Shown one piece after another: positions 59,692 to 64,000 of a stretch of 64,000 nt of DNA. Location of the stretch: NCBI RefSeq assembly GCF_002632585.1, contig NZ_NIBV01000001.1:1693203-1757202 (forward strand), written 5' to 3'. The notes under the pieces were generated by a model. That model worked only from the letters and a program-made list of their open reading frames with translations, did no database searches and was not told the origin of the DNA. This DNA comes from Xenorhabdus szentirmaii DSM 16338 (lineage in GTDB: Bacteria; Pseudomonadota; Gammaproteobacteria; Enterobacterales; Enterobacteriaceae). How positions within the stretch are numbered: position 1 is the stretch's first letter; each line of letters starts with the position of its first letter. Made by a program: the position numbers and the translations under genes.

Positions 59692-59715
59692 AGAAGTGTA
59701 AACATCTAGACGGCT
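59692..59715. promoter_or_regulatory. MetJ operator, three tandem met boxes
   Basis: Three abutting 8-mers, AGAAGTGT, AAACATCT and AGACGGCT, match the met-box consensus AGACGTCT at 6, 6 and 7 of 8 positions. Tandem 8-bp phasing is how MetJ dimers bind. They lie 20 bases before metE. Confidence 0.8.
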
Positions 59716-59735
59716 AAAATTTTATGGGTGACGAC

Positions 59736-62015
59736 ATGACGGTTTTGAATCATACATTAGGTTTTCCACGTATCGGCTTGAAAAGAGAGCTAAAAAAAGC
59801 GCAAGAAAATTATTGGGCAGGTAAAATTTCTCAACAAGAATTGCTGGAGATTGGTCGTGAATTACGTGCCCGTCACTGGCAACAACAAAAAGAAGCGGGT
59901 GTTGATTTAGTTCCTGTTGGGGATTTTGCATGGTATGACCAGGTCCTGACCACCAGTTTGTTATTGAGCAATGTTCCGCCACGCCATCAAAATGAAGATG
60001 GCAGTATTGATTTAGATACTTTGTTCCGCATTGCCCGTGGCCGGGCACCAACAGGCACACCGGCGGCCGCGTCGGAAATGACCAAATGGTTCAACACAAA
60101 CTACCACTATATCGTGCCGGAATTTCAGGAAGGTCAAGAGTTCCACATTGGCTGGACTCAACTTCTGGATGAAGTGGATGAAGCTTTGGCTCTGGGGCAT
60201 AAAATAAAACCTGTACTTTTGGGACCGGTGACTTATTTGTGGCTCGGGAAGGTTAAGGGTAAGGCCTTTGAGCGTTTATCCTTATTGAAGGACATTTTGC
60301 CAGTATATCAGAAAGTATTGGCAGAGCTGGCGAAACGTGGCATTGAATGGGTGCAGATTGATGAGCCTGCATTGGTGCTGGAGTTACCTGAAGAGTGGCT
60401 GGCTGCGTTTTCAACGGCCTATCAGGCGCTCGAAGGGCAGGTGAAGTTGTTGCTCACGACTTATTTTGACAGTATTGGCCATAATCTGGAGACTATCAAC
60501 TCTCTGCCTGTTCAGGGGTTGCATGTTGACTTGGTAGCCGGACATGATCCACTTGAGAGTTTGGTGGATTCCCTGCCGGAAAACTGGTTGCTGTCACTGG
60601 GTGTGATTAATGGGCGTAACGTCTGGCGTGCGGATTTGAGTGAAAAATATCAGCTTATCGCACCATTGATAGGGAAAAGGAATATCTGGGTCGGGACATC
60701 TTGTTCGTTGCTACACAGCCCAATAGATCTCAATGATGAGACAGGGCTGGATGATGAGGTGAAGAGCTGGTTTGCGTTCGCATTGCAAAAATGTTCAGAG
60801 CTTTCTTTGTTATCGCAGGCATTGAACAGCCCGGAAGGCAGTAAGCAAGCGGAATTGGATGCTTATAGTGCACCGATCCGTGCCCGCCGTCACTCAACAA
60901 GAGTCAATAATGCTGCGGTTGCGGAACGCATTGCCGCCATCAAGCCACAGGACAGTGAGCGTAATCAGATATATTCTGAGCGGGCCAAGCTTCAGCGCCA
61001 ACGCTATAACTTACCTCTGTGGCCGACAACAACCATTGGTTCATTCCCGCAAACAACAGAAATTCGTGGCTTGCGTCTCGATTTCAAAAAAGGCCGGGTA
61101 GATGCCCAGAATTATCGGACCAATATCAGTGAGCATATCAAACAGGCTATCCGGGAACAGGAGCGTCTGGAACTGGATGTGTTGGTTCACGGTGAAGCTG
61201 AACGCAATGACATGGTGGAATATTTTGGTGAGCATTTTGATGGTTATGTCTTCACACAAAATGGTTGGGTGCAAAGTTATGGTTCACGTTGCGTAAAACC
61301 GCCCGTGATTATCGGTGATATCAGCCGTCCGGAAGCGATTACTGTAGATTGGGCAATCTATGCGCAGTCCCTGACAGATAAACCGGTCAAAGGCATGTTA
61401 ACAGGCCCTGTGACCATCCTCTGCTGGTCATTCCCAAGGGAAGATATCAGCCGTGAAATTATCACCAAACAAATTGCACTGGCCCTGCGTGATGAAGTGG
61501 ATGATTTGCAAAAAGCGGGTATTGGCATCATTCAGATTGATGAACCGGCCCTGCGCGAAGGGTTACCGCTGCGCAGGGAAGAGTGGCAGGATTATCTGGA
61601 ATGGGCGGTAGATGCTTTCAAACTGAGCGCTGCCATTGCGCAGGATGATACTCAGATCCACACCCATATGTGTTATTGCGAGTTCAATGACATCATGCCT
61701 TCCATTGCTGCGCTGGATGCGGATGTGATTACGATAGAAACTTCTCGCTCAGATATGGAATTATTGGATTCATTTGAAAACTTCTCATATCCGAACGAAA
61801 TCGGGCCGGGGGTATATGATATTCATTCACCTAATGTACCCAGTGTTGAATGGATTGAAGCATTGTTGCGCAAAGCCGCTGATCGTATCCCTGTAGAACG
61901 TTTGTGGGTAAACCCGGATTGCGGTCTGAAAACGCGCGGTTGGGCAGAAACCCGTCAATCTTTGGCGAACATGGTCGAAGCAGCAAAACGATTACGTTCT
62001 TCAGTGAATAATTAA
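59736..62015 (+). CDS. metE: cobalamin-independent methionine synthase
   Basis: 759 residues (E. coli 753). Transfers methyl from 5-methyltetrahydropteroyl-tri-glutamate to homocysteine. Two TIM-barrel halves; zinc ligands in HTHMCYCEF and [11 protein letters not shown], substrate loop [14 protein letters not shown]. The start [15 protein letters not shown] equals E. coli, so the ATG at 59736 (GGGTGA before it) is preferred to the ATG at 59724. Controlled by MetR and MetJ sites upstream. Confidence 0.97.
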   Translation: MTVLNHTLGFPRIGLKRELKKAQENYWAGKISQQELLEIGRELRARHWQQQKEAGVDLVPVGDFAWYDQVLTTSLLLSNVPPRHQNEDGSIDLDTLFRIARGRAPTGTPAAASEMTKWFNTNYHYIVPEFQEGQEFHIGWTQLLDEVDEALALGHKIKPVLLGPVTYLWLGKVKGKAFERLSLLKDILPVYQKVLAELAKRGIEWVQIDEPALVLELPEEWLAAFSTAYQALEGQVKLLLTTYFDSIGHNLETINSLPVQGLHVDLVAGHDPLESLVDSLPENWLLSLGVINGRNVWRADLSEKYQLIAPLIGKRNIWVGTSCSLLHSPIDLNDETGLDDEVKSWFAFALQKCSELSLLSQALNSPEGSKQAELDAYSAPIRARRHSTRVNNAAVAERIAAIKPQDSERNQIYSERAKLQRQRYNLPLWPTTTIGSFPQTTEIRGLRLDFKKGRVDAQNYRTNISEHIKQAIREQERLELDVLVHGEAERNDMVEYFGEHFDGYVFTQNGWVQSYGSRCVKPPVIIGDISRPEAITVDWAIYAQSLTDKPVKGMLTGPVTILCWSFPREDISREIITKQIALALRDEVDDLQKAGIGIIQIDEPALREGLPLRREEWQDYLEWAVDAFKLSAAIAQDDTQIHTHMCYCEFNDIMPSIAALDADVITIETSRSDMELLDSFENFSYPNEIGPGVYDIHSPNVPSVEWIEALLRKAADRIPVERLWVNPDCGLKTRGWAETRQSLANMVEAAKRLRSSVNN

Positions 62016-62033
62016 CAATCGCTCCTTATAGTG

Positions 62034-62057
62034 TCCTCGCCCCATTGTAGGCGAGGA
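62034..62057 (+). terminator. stem-loop after metE
   Basis: TCCTCGCC (62034-62041) pairs with GGCGAGGA (62050-62057), 19 bases after the stop. No T-run, so termination is likely but not certain. Confidence 0.5.
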
Positions 62058-62153
62058 TATCGGGAATAAGCCCAGATTTAAGTTGGTGAAGTGGAAAATA
62101 TCGTCCCTTGGGGGATGGGCTGTGATTCTGAGAAAGAATTAATAAAATGAATG

Positions 62154-62182
62154 GCCCGCCACATTTTTTCTCTGTTGCGGGC
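62154..62182 (-). terminator. stem-loop after yidB
   Basis: GCCCGC (62154-62159) and GCGGGC (62177-62182) just past the yidB stop on the minus strand. Confidence 0.45.
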
Positions 62183-62190
62183 AAAAAAGA

Positions 62191-62583
62191 TTATTTGTTG
62201 AATAGCTTATCTTTCAACAGATTCATGCCAGCGGATTTTAAATCCATATTTTCCGGAACTTCGCCGTTTGGTGTGACCTTATCAATCAAATTCGGCAAGT
62301 GCTTAGAAAGCAAAGATGAAGCTTCATTGGGATCGATTCCAATTTTTTCTGCCAATTGTTGTATCGTGTCAGAGCCAAAAATAGAAGACAATTGATCTGG
62401 ATGAATAGGTAAATTTTCACCTGAGCCAATCCAGGAACGGATCGTACCATCCAGCCCTTGTTGGGAAAACTTTTCAACTAATCCACTCATTCCTCCCTGA
62501 CCTTCAAGCCAATCCACCATATGCTGTAATTGCTGATTTTTTCCACCTGTCAACATATTCGCAATTTGCTCAAAAAAACCCAT
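62191..62583 (-). CDS. yidB: YidB/DUF937-family protein
   Basis: 130 residues, soluble. Close in pattern to E. coli YidB: MGFFEQIANML, LEGQGGMSGLVEKFSQQGL, SWIGSGENLPI, then LAEKIGIDPNEASSLLSKHLP and DKVTPNGEVP. The function of the family is unknown. Convergent with metE. Confidence 0.88.
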   Translation of the reverse strand: MGFFEQIANMLTGGKNQQLQHMVDWLEGQGGMSGLVEKFSQQGLDGTIRSWIGSGENLPIHPDQLSSIFGSDTIQQLAEKIGIDPNEASSLLSKHLPNLIDKVTPNGEVPENMDLKSAGMNLLKDKLFNK

Positions 62584-62977
62584 CGTAACTCCCCCTTCGT
62601 TGAAATTTTATCTGGTTGAACTGATAAAACACGTATTTAGGTTGCTTTCAGGAATAAAGTCGTAGAAATGTTTCAATATCAAGATAAATGACATATTTAA
62701 TTATTACAGTAGCACAATATTTCAAATGCACCTTATTTTTAATGAGGGGGTATTTTGTGCTAATTGCTTACTTTTGTGTTAATGACACCCTTATCACACA
62801 AGTGTGTGAAACTCATTCTTGTCAGTTGGTTATTAAAATATATAAATAATCAATAAGTTATATGTATATCTCATTGTGAAATATAAATTATGAATGTGAT
62901 ATTCATCATTTTTTTGTGAAATTATCTATGTGAAGATTAACAAGGTAACAAATAGTCACACAACACCAGGGAACCTC
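62584..62977. other. upstream region of the threonate operon
   Basis: AT-rich, 394 bases. It holds the inverted repeat 62794-62809 and a weak CRP-like half site TGTGATATTCATCA near 62895. Confidence 0.4.
62794..62809. promoter_or_regulatory. operator-like inverted repeat upstream of ltnD
   Basis: TCACACA-AG-TGTGTGA, perfect 7-bp arms around 2 bases, 168 bases before the ltnD start. Size and symmetry fit a dimeric repressor (DeoR/GntR type); the regulator is not in the window. Confidence 0.5.
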
Positions 62978-63886
62978 ATGAATAATTCAATACAAAAAAT
63001 AGGGGTTATAGGATTGGGAGCGATGGGTATGGGAATCGCTCGGTCTTTAATAAAAGCAAATATTGCGACATATGGTTTTGATATAAATACTCAAGCTCGT
63101 GAGCAGTTGAAACAGGAAGGTGCAATAGTTGTCGCGGGTAGTGCGGAACAGTGGTGTCAGGAATTAGACGCTATTTTATTAGTTGTCGTTGATGGTACAC
63201 AAGTTAACGATATTTTATTTGGCGGAGAAAAACCACTCGTAAAAAAAATAAAGAAAAATACAGTGGTTATTCTGCACAGTACTGTTTCTGTTGAACAAGC
63301 GAAGGGTTTTGCCCGTCGCTTGAAAGAATATGAAATTCAAATGATTGATGCGCCAATTTCAGGGGGACCATTAAAAGCAGAACAGGGAAAATTAACCATT
63401 ATGGCCTCTGGTTCTTCTGAATTATTTGAGCATCTCAAACCGGTTTTTGATGTTATTTCTGAACGCCTTTACTACATCGGTAGTGAAATTGGTCAGGGAT
63501 CAACGGTTAAAATGATCCATCAGCTGCTGGCAGGGGTACATATTGCGGTAGCGGCAGAAAGCATGGCATTGGCCGCTAAGTCTAATATTCCGCTGGATTT
63601 AATGTATGACATCGTCACCCATGCTGCCGGGAACTCATGGATGTTTGAAAATCGTGTTCCCCATATTTTGGCGGGTGATTACGCACCCAAATCTTCGGTA
63701 GATATTTTTGTCAAAGATTTGGGGATTGTGCTTGATGCAGGCAGAACGATGAAGTTTCCGTTGCCGTTGGCGGCAACGGCACATCAGATGTTTTTAGCGG
63801 CAAGCAATGAAGGTATGGGTCAGTGGGACGATAGTGCGGTGATTAAAACATTTAAGGGAATAACTTTGCCGAAGGAGAATGAATGA
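62978..63886 (+). CDS. ltnD: L-threonate dehydrogenase-type 3-hydroxyacid dehydrogenase
   Basis: 302 residues from the ATG at 62978 (AGGGA 6 bases before; an in-frame GTG at 62930 is less likely). NAD motif IGVIGLGAMGMGIARSL, the beta-hydroxyacid family DAPISGGPLKAEQGKL loop, and catalytic lysine in GSTVKMIHQLLAG. Length and coupling to an OtnK-type kinase match LtnD, which oxidises L-threonate to 2-oxo-tetronate. ATGA overlap with the next gene. Confidence 0.85.
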   Translation: MNNSIQKIGVIGLGAMGMGIARSLIKANIATYGFDINTQAREQLKQEGAIVVAGSAEQWCQELDAILLVVVDGTQVNDILFGGEKPLVKKIKKNTVVILHSTVSVEQAKGFARRLKEYEIQMIDAPISGGPLKAEQGKLTIMASGSSELFEHLKPVFDVISERLYYIGSEIGQGSTVKMIHQLLAGVHIAVAAESMALAAKSNIPLDLMYDIVTHAAGNSWMFENRVPHILAGDYAPKSSVDIFVKDLGIVLDAGRTMKFPLPLAATAHQMFLAASNEGMGQWDDSAVIKTFKGITLPKENE

Positions 63887-64000
63887 CAATCAAGTTAGGC
63901 GTGATTGCTGATGATTTTACCGGTGCAACAGATATTGCTGGCTTCATGGTACAGAATGGTTGGCGGGTTGTTCAGTTACTGGGAGTGCCCGACGAAAATA
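63883..64000 (+). CDS. four-carbon acid sugar kinase, N-terminal part (runs off the window)
   Basis: 39 codons visible: MTIKLGVIADDFTGATDIAG and onward. The G-x-IADDFTGATD start is the hallmark of the OtnK/LtnK (DUF1537) kinases that phosphorylate 2-oxo- or 3-oxo-tetronate. GGAG precedes the ATG. Together with ltnD it forms a threonate catabolic operon that should continue with an aldolase and an isomerase past the window. Confidence 0.85.
   Translation, partial: MTIKLGVIADDFTGATDIAGFMVQNGWRVVQLLGVPDEN

Overview
The window is a stretch of bacterial chromosome from an enterobacterium close to Xenorhabdus/Photorhabdus (Morganellaceae). Three things point there. The core proteins read almost residue for residue like their E. 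coli counterparts. The coding DNA is moderately AT-rich, with very AT-rich intergenic stretches. The backbone follows the E. coli order in blocks (aceA-aceK-iclR, lysC/pgi, ubiCA-plsB-dgkA-lexA-zur-dusA-qorA-dnaB-alr-tyrB-uvrA/ssb, ghxP-yjcE, yigM-metR/metE), broken by accessory insertions. The genus is inferred from gene content and style; no rRNA or tRNA gene is present to confirm it.

Layout. 0-9 kb: glyoxylate shunt (aceA 3' part, aceK), a three-repeat beta-trefoil protein of unknown function, eda, iclR, lysC, pgi. An eight-unit 14-bp tandem repeat lies between iclR and lysC. 9-15 kb: ubiquinone entry genes ubiC-ubiA, plsB, dgkA, lexA behind two SOS boxes, and zur. 15-19 kb: an accessory island with a DUF1266 membrane protein, an SMI1/KNR4-like protein, a DUF2628 protein and about 1.1 kb of decayed AT-rich DNA. 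19-27.6 kb: dusA, qorA, dnaB, alr and tyrB, with a scrapyard between qorA and dnaB (IS1595-type transposase remnant, Sel1-repeat fragment, frameshifted phage tail fibre). 28-30 kb: an RNA-repair pair (nucleic-acid ligase plus HD-phosphoesterase/polynucleotide kinase). 30-34.8 kb: a DsbB-family protein with a 52-aa DUF5993 partner, then uvrA and ssb diverging over an SOS box.

35.3-46.1 kb: the most interesting part. Ten tightly packed same-strand genes look like an undescribed small-molecule biosynthetic operon: radical SAM, ATP-grasp ligase, MFS exporter, DegT aminotransferase, class I aaRS-like protein, P-loop kinase/CelD-type acyltransferase fusion, short PLP protein, GNAT/histidine-phosphatase fusion, GT-B glycosyltransferase and nucleoside deoxyribosyltransferase-like N-glycosidase. 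I infer an aminosugar- or nucleoside-type product made by ligation, acylation and glycosylation steps, with phosphorylation and dephosphorylation steps and export. No NRPS/PKS gene and no clear RiPP precursor is present.

46-64 kb: glk, a YbiU/DUF1479 protein, an AbgT transporter, a twice-frameshifted lipoprotein gene, ghxP, a lipoprotein Ntn-hydrolase acylase, yjcE, yigM, metR/metE with clear MetJ and MetR operators, yidB, and the start of an L-threonate-type catabolic operon (ltnD and the first codons of an OtnK-type kinase) that runs off the end of the window.
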